A program made the position numbers and the translations under genes. DNA of 31,427 nt from a virus. Positions within the stretch are counted from its first letter, which is position 1. The number at the start of each line of letters is the position of its first letter. Shown in pieces: positions 8,044 to 18,500 of this stretch. Under the pieces are notes generated by a model that was not told where the DNA came from, searched no databases, and worked only from the letters and a program-made list of their open reading frames with translations. The stretch spans positions 1 to 31,427 of IMG/VR virus record IMGVR_UViG_3300001681_000082, one strand, 5' to 3'.

Positions 8044-8580
8044 ATGGCAGTAGCTAATACAGATTTAACCCAAGGAAGTGCCTTAACAACCAGTACAGAT
8101 GGTAAGTATACGGTTACAGGTACAGGTATCTTTGATGACCTAATGGAAGCCGTAAACATCCATTTAGACGCACAATTTCAATTAGGTAGGATAACAGGTG
8201 CTGATTACGCTACTGTGTATTTAGGAGCTATGCAGAGTGCTTTACAGAACTCTGCTTCGTTCACACTAGGTAAAGAAAAGACTAATGCTGAGTCTACTTT
8301 GATTGCTCAAAAAGAAATTACTGAGTACGCTCAAACACAGCAAACTACTAAAGTGGCACCACATGCTGACAGTTTATCTGGGAAACAAGCTGTCTTATAT
8401 GGTGAACAGGCGAAAGGTTTTCAATGGAATGCTGACCAGAAGTATCTTAAAACTTTACTTGATGCTTGGGCTATTAATATTAATACAGCTGGTGTAGCTT
8501 CAACTAATATTACTGCGCTTAATGCAACAGGTACAGGTAACATGAATACTCAAATCACTAACGCAGAGCCAACAGGTTAA
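8044..8580 (+). CDS. Virion-type protein of unknown function (gp54 position, 178 aa)
   Basis: Starts 4 nt after the previous stop, with AGGAT upstream. The first 30 residues are Thr/Gly-rich and extended. Then comes a helical body, GIFDDLMEAVNIHLDAQFQ and GADYATVYLGAMQSALQNS (about 29-75), and KQAVLYGEQAKGFQWNAD (about 113-130) followed by KYLKTLLDAWAININTAG. This combination is familiar from many marine and N4-type phage structural modules, usually annotated as hypothetical or virion structural. I infer a head-tail or internal protein from family pattern and context; the exact role is unknown. Confidence 0.7.
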   Translation: MAVANTDLTQGSALTTSTDGKYTVTGTGIFDDLMEAVNIHLDAQFQLGRITGADYATVYLGAMQSALQNSASFTLGKEKTNAESTLIAQKEITEYAQTQQTTKVAPHADSLSGKQAVLYGEQAKGFQWNADQKYLKTLLDAWAININTAGVASTNITALNATGTGNMNTQITNAEPTG

Positions 8581-8619
8581 GGATAACACTTAGTCACTAA
8601 CATTTTTAGGAGATAGTAT

Positions 8620-11199
8620 ATGGGTGGTATCGTAGATAGTATTGTCGATATCATTTCAAGTGTTGTTGATGCAATTGTAGACATTATTGAAACTATCGTA
8701 GAGGTAGTTGTTGATATTGTTGAATCAGTTGTTGATATTGTCGCAGGTATCCTTGGTTTTGATAATGATAGTCAAACTGTTGAACAGTTTGAAGTACATA
8801 ATCAAGCTTTATTTGACGACCCAGATAGAAATCTTTATAGTGAAACTCTTTATCAAACTGTAATACGTAATGAAGATATTACAGCTAACCTGTTATATGA
8901 TGCAGTTTTTCGTAGTGGTAAAAACAATCTTAGGCAATTCATAAAATATATTGATGATGGTAACTACTTTGAGAGTTTCCCTACAGTACAGTCAGCTATT
9001 ATGGCTGTTAATTATGGTGATGTAACTGCGGTATTAAATGCTATACACTCAACACCTTGTACAATCAACAATGCAGCACTAGGTTCACTGTTTATTCCTA
9101 CATGGGTAAAGTACTGGTTACAGGAAAATAAAGGTTATAGTAAGACATCTAACTCAATGGGTGTAGTTAGAACATCTAATACCTCAGCAAGTAGTACAAG
9201 TTCTAGTTTCACTTCTTCCTATGCTACAAACCATTGGACTGTAGCTATAAATGATGAAATAGCTTTTGCTGAAGACTTTGAAGCAGACGAAAGATGGTAT
9301 GTTGATTTAACAAATATTGTGTATAACACAGCTACTGATGATTATACAATTAACGTTTACAGAGGTACTTTAACTGACACTATGGTATCACTAGTACCTA
9401 GTAAAGGTACAGGTGTACATTACATTATTAACTACTATATAGATAGTGACCCACTAAATGAACTACTATTTATCTATAAGGTGGGTGCTGGGACATATAC
9501 AGATTTAGATGACCCATCTCTAGATTTTGATGCTACATCTACTGCATTACAAATTCTTCCAGCTATTCCTATTAGATTAAATAATACTAATTTTAATGAT
9601 ACTACAACTACTAAATCTACCCAGATTCAAGACTTATGTGAGTATTTAGGGATAGAGGCAGATGAAGTTATTGATGCTGTTATGGAGGATGTATCAACTG
9701 CTGGTATTGCAGATTACGAAAATAAAGTAGACCATGTATTCATTAACTTTGGTGTGCGTATTTGGGATACTTCACAAGCAGGAATGCGTTACATGTTTAA
9801 GTTGAGTGAAAACATGTATGCCAACCAAGCTGTGACTGAAGCTACATATAATTCAACACCTGCTAGTGATGAAAAACCTTATAACCAAATTCTTGTAACT
9901 GCAGCTGATTATAAATATGTATTCAAATATTCATATATTACATTCAACCATTACACTAAAGCTACAGTAGACTCTGATACTTCAAGCGTAATTAACGGTG
10001 TTTATTATTCTGATATGTCTAGATTTGATTCATCAAACATATTGATTCAGCCTTATTATGTTTCATCAGGTAAAGCTACATACAATGTTGGATATAAAGC
10101 AGATAATCTAACTGAAGTTAATTCATATGTATCAGGTAGTGGTGTTGCTGCTCCAGGTACACCTTCTTCAGAAGCTTCTAGTTGGTTACAAGTAACTCAA
10201 CGTATTACCTATGGAGGAACTTTATACGACAGAGATGGTGTTCATGGTGATAATATAATGAAACCAGACGCTGCGTTCTACATGGATGGCTCACAGCTCA
10301 CAATTGTAACTAGAGCAGAAGAAGAAACAACTAACGGTCAAAAGTTTACTTTCTATCAAGTTGTAGCTAATGGACTTAATGAATATACTCTTCATGCGCC
10401 TATTGCTATGCTGCGTGTTGTGGATGCTGCAACAACTCAATTTAAAATGGTTAAGTTTAATATCGCAAATCAAAATGATTTGATGGTGCCATTTTCCTAT
10501 GACTTAGTTGAAACGTTTCCTAACAGTGATATGACACATTTGTTCCTAGCTGCAGCACATGTATCACTATATGTTGCACACTATGAAGTTATTGAAACCC
10601 CTTGGTGGGCTAAGTTACTACAGATTATACAAATAGTACTAATTGTCATTGCTATATTCTTTCCTCCTGCACACATTGCAGCTATGACGTTCCAACAAAT
10701 GGTGGCACACTTTGCACAGAAGATGTTTACACAAATGCTCATTAGAGCAGTTGTTGTTAAGGTTGCTGAAAAGATAAGTCCTGAATTAGCAATGATTGTA
10801 GGTGCTTACCTAATGTGGGAATATGGTGGAGTAAAAGAATTAGACTTTTCTGTATTTTCTGATTTAGCTCAATTGTTTTCTTCATTTGCAGACATTATGA
10901 ACACAGTAATAACAGTAATAACAGAAGAAGATTTAGGTGAAATAGAACGTGAAAAAATAAATGCATTAGCTATACACAATGCAGGTATAGAAGATTTAGC
11001 TGCAATACGTAAAGCTTTGCGTTTAGATTATAAAGGTGAGCCTATAAATCTTGTCAATGAATCTGTTAGAGGTACTATTCGTATAATGTCTCCTGTTGAA
11101 TACATGGCTTATTGGGAAAACTTTAATCAAATTGGTTTTATGGATTATGACTATGAACAAAAAATCAATAGTGTGTTTGATGTACCACAGTATGCATAA
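8620..11199 (+). CDS. Large virion protein with amphipathic N-terminus and internal membrane segment (gp53 position, 859 aa)
   Basis: ATG 8620 follows TTTAGGAGATAG. Residues 3-45 are a run of Val/Ile with Asp/Glu at regular spacing (VDSIVDIISSVVDAIVDII and on), which would form an amphipathic or coiled-coil helix. A long strand-rich body follows (about 180-620; Ser/Thr-rich at 180-205). Around residues 660-685 a strongly hydrophobic stretch (LLQIIQIVLIVIAIFFPP) is followed by amphipathic helices and a second weaker hydrophobic segment (AMIVGAYLMW). The C-terminus is soluble (LDYKGEPINLVNESVRGTI). The mix of surface-like strands and membrane segments suggests a structural protein that meets the host envelope at DNA ejection. 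No named domain recognised. Confidence 0.8.
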   Translation: MGGIVDSIVDIISSVVDAIVDIIETIVEVVVDIVESVVDIVAGILGFDNDSQTVEQFEVHNQALFDDPDRNLYSETLYQTVIRNEDITANLLYDAVFRSGKNNLRQFIKYIDDGNYFESFPTVQSAIMAVNYGDVTAVLNAIHSTPCTINNAALGSLFIPTWVKYWLQENKGYSKTSNSMGVVRTSNTSASSTSSSFTSSYATNHWTVAINDEIAFAEDFEADERWYVDLTNIVYNTATDDYTINVYRGTLTDTMVSLVPSKGTGVHYIINYYIDSDPLNELLFIYKVGAGTYTDLDDPSLDFDATSTALQILPAIPIRLNNTNFNDTTTTKSTQIQDLCEYLGIEADEVIDAVMEDVSTAGIADYENKVDHVFINFGVRIWDTSQAGMRYMFKLSENMYANQAVTEATYNSTPASDEKPYNQILVTAADYKYVFKYSYITFNHYTKATVDSDTSSVINGVYYSDMSRFDSSNILIQPYYVSSGKATYNVGYKADNLTEVNSYVSGSGVAAPGTPSSEASSWLQVTQRITYGGTLYDRDGVHGDNIMKPDAAFYMDGSQLTIVTRAEEETTNGQKFTFYQVVANGLNEYTLHAPIAMLRVVDAATTQFKMVKFNIANQNDLMVPFSYDLVETFPNSDMTHLFLAAAHVSLYVAHYEVIETPWWAKLLQIIQIVLIVIAIFFPPAHIAAMTFQQMVAHFAQKMFTQMLIRAVVVKVAEKISPELAMIVGAYLMWEYGGVKELDFSVFSDLAQLFSSFADIMNTVITVITEEDLGEIEREKINALAIHNAGIEDLAAIRKALRLDYKGEPINLVNESVRGTIRIMSPVEYMAYWENFNQIGFMDYDYEQKINSVFDVPQYA

Positions 11200-11234
11200 A
11201 ACAAAAACTAACATCTTATATCTACTTTGATGTA

Positions 11235-11243
11235 TGATATAGA
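11235..11243 (+). promoter_or_regulatory. Extended -10 promoter candidate before internal virion genes
   Basis: TGATATAGA (TGn plus TATAGA) lies in the 82-nt AT-rich gap between the 859-aa gene and the internal virion genes. It shares the core TGATATA with the candidate at 4483-4491. No convincing -35 is present. By N4 precedent it could be a late promoter for the gp52-gp50 genes read by host polymerase; evidence is only the match and the location. Confidence 0.3.
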
Positions 11244-11281
11244 TACGATTATTTAACATATAAAATATTTAGGAGAATTTT

Positions 11282-11755
11282 ATGGGATGGCCTTTTGATG
11301 ATGAAGATTCATGGAATATAAATACTAATGCCGTTACAAGCCCACAACAAGCACAGCAAGGATATATCAATGCTTATGGTAACTTATCGGGCTTACAACA
11401 AAAAGATTTTATGGGGTCTCCTATTGATAAGCGTTTATCATTCCAAACGGATGCTAATTCACAATATTTAAAGGGTTTAAATGGAAATAAAAGTAGCGGT
11501 ATTGGTTGGAATACTGGTACATTAGAAGGTGTAGGCTCCATTATGGGAGGCTTAGGTTCATTAGCTGGAGCATGGGCAGGACTACAAAATGTTAAATTAG
11601 GCAAACAAGAATTAGCTTCACAAAAAGAACAGTGGAATAAGAACTATGCCTCACAAGCTACTACTGTTAATAACCAAATTGCTAACCAAAATGCTTGGAA
11701 AGCAGCACAAGGTAGAAGTGATATGGGCAACTTAGTAAAAACTTACTTAGGTTAA
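11282..11755 (+). CDS. Internal virion protein-like, glycine-zipper segment (gp52 position, 157 aa)
   Basis: ATG 11282 follows TTTAGGAGAA. The N-terminus is GWPFDDEDSW. Residues about 80-105 form a glycine-zipper hydrophobic segment (GSIMGGLGSLAGAWAGLQN), immediately followed by KLGKQELASQKEQWNKNYASQ, a pairing common in podovirus internal virion proteins. These proteins are packed in the head and are thought to enter the envelope during DNA ejection. It stands directly before another internal protein and the vRNAP, matching the gp52-gp51-gp50 order of N4. Confidence 0.75.
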   Translation: MGWPFDDEDSWNINTNAVTSPQQAQQGYINAYGNLSGLQQKDFMGSPIDKRLSFQTDANSQYLKGLNGNKSSGIGWNTGTLEGVGSIMGGLGSLAGAWAGLQNVKLGKQELASQKEQWNKNYASQATTVNNQIANQNAWKAAQGRSDMGNLVKTYLG

Positions 11756-11764
11756 GGGGATAGT

Positions 11765-12544
11765 ATGGCAGCAGTAACTTGGAAGAATATAGCTCCCACT
11801 AGTGGTTCAGGTATTTTAGATGCTCTTAATGACGCAGGTGGCATGATTGGTACTGGTATTGGTGGTATTGGTGATGCTATCACTGGGTATGCTGATGACA
11901 GAACTGCTCGTGAAACAGACCAGTTTGTAGCTGATTTAATGCGGTATAAAGATAGACCATTAGAAGCAGATGCTTTTATAGATGCAGCTGACAACTCTTT
12001 TTTAGATATGTCTAGGGTTAATACTGCCAGAGAAGCTGTTAATGCTGATGCTACTGAAATAGCACTGTTTGGAGAAAAAGCAAAAATTAAAAGTATGTAC
12101 GATATAAAGTTAGCAGAAACTCAAGCAGCTGAAAAGGCAAAAGCAGAAAGAAAGAAAAATAAAATAAAACCTTTAGCACGTGCGGATTTAAACGCAACAA
12201 TGATTAAAAAAGATGGTGTAGAAACTACTACAACTTTCTGGCCAGGTTCTGACAGTGCTGCACAGGATTTCACATCTCTTACAGATAAGTATATAAAAAG
12301 TCGGAAAATCTTAGGTAAAGATGCTGATATGGCCAGACGTTTAATGTTTAATGATGCTGTATTTGATATAGATATGATAGATGAGCACTTTTTTAGTAAT
12401 GGAAAAACCTCAGATGAGAATAATGATGAAGCTGGTTACAAATACTTTGATGGGCTTCTTAAAGCATATTATAAGGATAAGATATTAGAAAAAGGTAAAA
12501 ACCAGGGTACGAGTACAGACACAATAAGCACTACTATAAAATAA
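11765..12544 (+). CDS. Internal virion protein-like (gp51 position, 259 aa)
   Basis: ATG 11765 follows AAGGGGATAGT. The start, MAAVTWKNIAPTSGSGILD, is a recurrent signature of podovirus internal virion proteins encoded just before the large ejected protein. A Gly-rich stretch follows (GGMIGTGIGGIGDAITGYA, about 25-43), then a long charged helix (about 85-135, with AETQAAEKAKAERKKNK) and a mixed C-terminal domain. It probably accompanies the vRNAP in the capsid and during injection. The next gene begins 21 nt downstream. Confidence 0.75.
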   Translation: MAAVTWKNIAPTSGSGILDALNDAGGMIGTGIGGIGDAITGYADDRTARETDQFVADLMRYKDRPLEADAFIDAADNSFLDMSRVNTAREAVNADATEIALFGEKAKIKSMYDIKLAETQAAEKAKAERKKNKIKPLARADLNATMIKKDGVETTTTFWPGSDSAAQDFTSLTDKYIKSRKILGKDADMARRLMFNDAVFDIDMIDEHFFSNGKTSDENNDEAGYKYFDGLLKAYYKDKILEKGKNQGTSTDTISTTIK

Positions 12545-12565
12545 CAAATTTAAGGATTATTGCGC

Positions 12566-15500
12566 ATGAGTTACTTAGGTAATGAGTCTTTTGACGATAT
12601 AGTTGCACGGAAACAAGCACAACTTTCAAGCGCAGCAAATGCTAAAAGAACACTTTTTGAAGACGCTGTATATAGCAAACAATTAGCAATAACTCCAGAT
12701 AGAGATTACCAAGGTCTCCAAAATAAACTTAATGCTAATGACTCAACTGAATTATCTTTTAAACATAATTCATTATTCAATAAAAATGCAGATGCTGATT
12801 CCATCATGGGACAGAATGCTAAAGGTGAAGACGTTGGTATACGTGCACTAGGTCTAGACACTTGGGAACATAGTTCTTATAAAGGCGATAAGAATAAAAT
12901 TAGAGCTTCACAGCGTAAACATTATGCACGTCTATTTAATGTACCTGAAAATGAAGTAACTGTTGACCAAATTCATGCTATGGGGCGTAGAGCAGATAAT
13001 CGCTTTAGAAATCTTCTAACAGAAGGCCAAGGTGAATACGACCAATCTTCAGGCACTTTCTCAAATATGCCAGGTAAACAATTTGAAGGTTTTGAAGACC
13101 AACTTTGGGCTCCTGAAAGCTTTAGAGATAACGCACAATATAGTGGTGAAGTAACGTATGACCCACTTAGTAGGAAATATAAGACTGATAAACGAACTAA
13201 AGTTAACTCATTTATTAATCCAGAAACAGGTGTAGACCTCTATAAGGCAATGAACACACCTGAGTTTAATACTAGGTGGTTTGAAAACACAGTAGAACAA
13301 AATGCTATACGTTCAGCTTATGAAGCTAAGTATGGAACTGCATACGATACCTTTACAGCACCAACTGCATCAAGAGACCATGAAGTAATGGGGTACACCC
13401 AACATGGTAGAGCAGCATTTGGTTTAAATGGTGAAGTTGTATCTGAAAAAGCCATAACATTACAAATGGATGGTAAGTGGGTTAATGTACCTACTATCTG
13501 GAAAGGTGAAAAGTATAGTGATGATGAAGTTGCTCAAATGCTTATCAATAATGAAGTATCTCCAACCAGTGAGCATAGTACTGAACAGGAAGCTATTGAC
13601 GCAGCAAAGAAAAGAAGTGATGAAATCACAGTAACACCATTACCTCAGGTATTTAAAGAAAAGAAAAGTAAATTTACTAATAGATTTACTGCAGAAGAAC
13701 TTGAGGTAATGTTTGCAAAAGATAGTTATTGGGAAGTTTTTACTAAGAGTTTAAGTGCTGGTGTTGATTCAATACAAGCGGCTGGTTATGGATTAGCTGC
13801 TTTAGCCGCTGATGTTACTAAAGATGCTAAGTGGATACGTGCAATAGTCCCCCCATTCGCTATATGGACGCTAATACATGAGTACACGAGTGACGTAGAT
13901 TTTGCTGATGCTATGTTAGAAGAATACCAAACTAATATACAAGAAGCTCACGAAAATGGTGCACAACTTCCTGCTTGGGATGCTGAGAACATGGATTGGA
14001 CAAATCCTGACATGGTCTTTAGACAGATATTAGCGGGAGTAGGTGAGTTTATCCCATCAATAGCAGGTGGTGGTATAGGTGGTAAAGTAGTATCTACAGG
14101 TGTTAAGAGTTTTCTAAAACACAAAATGAAGAAGTGGGGAGCAGATAAAGCAGTTAAAAGTAAAGCTTTACTTGCTGGAGAGATTACAGGTGCCGCTATC
14201 GGAAGTAATGCTTTCTACATGGGAATAGGTGGTGGTAGTGTATATGGTGATTTAGGTAGTGCTGGCTATAGAGGTAGAGATGCTCAACTTGCATCTATAG
14301 GTGGTGGTATTGTAATTGGTGCTTTAGATTCAATTGTTCCTAGAAGTATTGCTAAACAATTAGGTTTGTCCAAGTCTGCTGTTCAACGTTTTAAAGGTGA
14401 ACTAAGGAAAAAAGGTTTTGTAAATTCTGCTGGTAAAGTATTAACTGAAACTGCTAAAGGTGGTTTAGGTGAGGGTCTTACAGAAACTTTTCAACAAGTC
14501 GTAGAAAACTCTGTAATTAACATGGTTAAGTATGGTGAATTACCAGCATTTACTTCAGACGAAGCTTTTAGTGAGTATGTAGGTGTATTCATTAAGTCGG
14601 TATTAGGTGGTGGTGTTATTAAAGGAACCGTAACTACTGGTACTGAAGCTGTTAGTTTGTATAAAGGTGACAAAGGCGCTATACGTGAAGCAGCTGAGCA
14701 AATTGCAACAGAAGCCGAAGATGCACGTAATAAAGAGTCTGGAGAACACAGTGTAGAAGCAGAAGCAGAACTTAAAATTTTAGTAAAAGAATTTGATGCT
14801 CTAAATCTTGACATAGCTGGGTTACCTGAAGAATTTGATTCAATGAATAACTTGAACAAAGTAATTCATATTTCTAATGCTCTACAGAAAGCCGATAATC
14901 AAGAGATTATTAATAATAGCAGTCGTAGTACTCAAGAAATAGAAAGTATCCAGGAATCGCTAAATAACGTAGTTAATGCCTTACAAAATAGTTCTGATGC
15001 TAACAGTGTAGCTGCAGTTGAAGCAGCTTTTGATGCTGCTATTAAAAATGACCCAGCACGTAAAGCTTACTATTTACAACAGAAAGAGCAGCAACTAGCT
15101 ACTATTAAAGAGCTCAATAAACTCAAGAAAACTAAAGGTAAGAAAAAAGCAATATCTCCAGCACTTCAAAAATTAATTGATGATGCTGTTACTGTTCCAG
15201 TAGTAGTTGAAAAGAAAAGTTCTGATAGTACTGCTAAAGACTCAACAGATAAAGACTCAACAGATAAAGATGCAACTTCTGAAGATGACAAAGTAGAACA
15301 GTATTCACATGAACAACGTTTAGTAAAACTAAATGAAGCTTTTGATGCAGCTGTTGAAGCTAACCCTAAAGAAGAAGCTCATATTAATAAGCTCAGAGCT
15401 CTAGAAATTGCTAATCTTGAAGGACAAACTATACTTAACCAAGAAATTGCACGTATTAATAATACTGGTAATAAAGGTGACACAACAGGTAAAGGTAATA

Positions 15501-18500
15501 GTGAATTTGTAGGACGCTTAAATAAAGCAGTTAGTTCTTTTAAAACAGGCGGTGTAGATTCACAATTACAAACAGAACAGTATGGTGCTGCTCTTGATGC
15601 TAAAGGTGAAAAAGATAAACTTAATCGAAAGGTTGAAAAAACCACTGACAGTAACCCTTCAAACAGAGAAGCTAATGAAACAGCTATTGTAGGTGAAAAA
15701 GAAAAAATACTTAAGAAAGAAAAAGAAGCTTCAAAATCTGCAGAAGAAACACAAGAAAAAGCAGATGAGAAAAGTACTGAAGTTGTTAGCGGTCATGTTG
15801 AAAAAATAATAAAACAAATCAATGCTATATCTAAAAAAATTGAAGATAGTGACATTAACCCTAAACATAAAAAACGCTTAGAAAAGAAACGTAATAATCT
15901 AGGATTACTTATTGATAACTTAGCTTCACAGCAGCGTACCGAAAAGTCTGTAAATGAAGTTACTAATATTGCAATACAAGATACTTTAGACAGTTTTGAC
16001 TACCAACATGTTATTGTTGATATTGAAAATTTATCTATTACAAAGTCTTCTGATAGAGATGCAATTGTTAAGTCCGCGTTAGATGCTATTGAAGTCCTTC
16101 GTGATAAAGATGTTGAGTATGACGAAAAGATTAGAATAATCGCAGGAGTATTAGCTGCAAGAGAAAGATTAGTACAGAACCTCATATCAATTAAGAAACA
16201 GTTAAAACGTGTTACTGAAGAAGCTAATGTTAAAGACTTAGAAACTGAGTTAAACAGAACAAATGATTCAATCAAAAAAATGGAACCATTTGTTAAAGAA
16301 ATTTCTGGAATGAAATTTAAACAAGTAAACAACACAAAAAATAAGTACTCAGATTTACTATACTCATTAAAAACTGAATCATTTAAAAATATTGACAGAG
16401 ACGCATTAGATGACACAGATAAGCCACTATACGACTTAGTAGCTAAAATGGTGGCTAAGCAAGCCAGACGTGATAAAGCTGTTGGTAATAAAAATATTAG
16501 TCAAGTTAACCGTGAAATTTTATATGGTGATGAAGGCTATCAAGGTTATGAGGGGTATAAACAAGACGCAAAAGATGGCACACTTTCTATTAAAAATTTA
16601 AAAAACTTTGTAAAAGGTTTACAAGCTAAGTTAGTAGCATTTAATAAAGCAGTAGCTAAGTCAAAGCAGCTTAAAAAAGATGTCTGGGTAAATAAAGAAA
16701 CATTAGAAATTATTACAGAAAGACCTTTACCTGAAGGACAGGAAACTGCCACATTGACAAAAGATGGTTATAAAGATTTTGACCGTGAGAATTTCTGGTT
16801 TATAAATGCTAAAAATAGTAATAAATTAATTAACTTATTAAAGCTAGAGGTTGAACTTGGTGTAGCCACATTAGATGCTTTAACTAAGTATAAAGACTCT
16901 ACAAAAAACAAAGTTGTAACTACTGAAGAAATTGAAGAACATAATAAATTAATTGCACAAATTAATAAGTTAGTTAATCCTCCTGAAGATATAGGTGATT
17001 TAAACAACTTAGGTAAGGGTGAGACTGTCAAAGAAGCTTTACAACCATTTATGGATGCTGTCAATAAAGCTACTAAAAAGTTGAATTACGAGAGTAAACA
17101 AGTAGTTAAGTATATTAAAAAGCTTAAAGCTAATGGTAAAGAAGTATTTGAGACTGTTTACTTAAAAGAACTTAAAGCCAAAATAGCATTAATTGAAGCT
17201 AACATTAACTTATGGGAAGCTAAAGAAGTAGTAGGTAAAGTTACTTCTACACAAGCAAGCAAAGCTATTATTAAACTTAATAGTGATATTGTAAGTATCA
17301 CAGCAGAGATTGATAAAGCTGTAAAAGATGCTCAAAGTCGCAAAAAAGATAGTAGAACAACTGTAGCTAAACAACACTTCTTAAATGCCCAAGAACGCTT
17401 AAAAGGTAGCTTTATTAAAATTGTTAGTAAAGCTAAAGATAGCATATTTGTAACTGATATATTCGGAGTTAAGGATGACACTAGATTGTCATTAGCTGTC
17501 TATGCACAAGACAAAGATAATGGTAACTTAACAGCTGAAATTATTAAAGGGGGTTTAATAGATTTAGGTATTACAGATAAAAAATATATTCGTTACATTG
17601 TAAAGACCTTTGAACATTTTAAAGCTACTTACACAGACAGTATTGTTGCAGATGTTGATGGTAAACAGTCTAAAAAATATGATGAAGTAGGTGTATTTAA
17701 CTATAGTGAGCCTTTAGGTATGCTGTATGTTAAAGATGGTAAAAATGTCAAATTACCAGACACTGTATTATTTGCTATGATGATGGGTTCATTAGAATGG
17801 TTGTCGATTAGTCAAGGTGAATCTGCATTTATGGACTCACAGGCTATTGCCCAGTACCTTAAAGGTGATAGAAAAGCCCACGTAACACCTGAAGAAATTT
17901 CTATTTTTGGAAATATGGGTATTACTTACGGAAATGGTTCAAGGTCACTAGGCCCAATTGTTTACAACTATCTAAACATGCGTAGTATCGGAGCTAACTC
18001 AAAATTAAAGTTCTCTGAACTTATGAAAGACCCAACTAGTATTATGAAAGACTCTAGTATTGAGGAACGCCTAATAGTTGCTTTAGGTGAAATGTCATTA
18101 GAAATTTTAGAGCAAATGCCTGCAACGGTAACAAAAGCAGGAACAACAAACTTTATATCAATTACTCACACTGAATTTCCATCTGAACACTTTGGGGTTA
18201 AACCACTGGTTTCATGGAGAGAAACTGTTAAAGGTATAAGTCCTAAAGATATTGTAAAAATTCCAGCAGTACTAAGGAAAGCTGAAAAAGCTGTTGACAC
18301 TGCTTTCTTGAAACTATCTGAAGAAAAACAAACCTGGGAAAATTATATTTCTTTGTGGGAAAATTATTTTAATCCTACTAAAGGCGATAGAGATTTCATT
18401 AAGGCTAGGAAAAAAGAACTTGCTGTATTGAGAGCTGATGCAGAAAAACGTGCCGATGCTGGACTTAGTAATATATTCATAAATGAAACAGAAGATAACT

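Noticed and set aside
16000-16416. 138-aa and other minus-strand frames within the vRNAP gene
   Set aside because: Antisense to a continuous 14-kb coding frame with clear motifs; no ribosome sites or recognisable domains.
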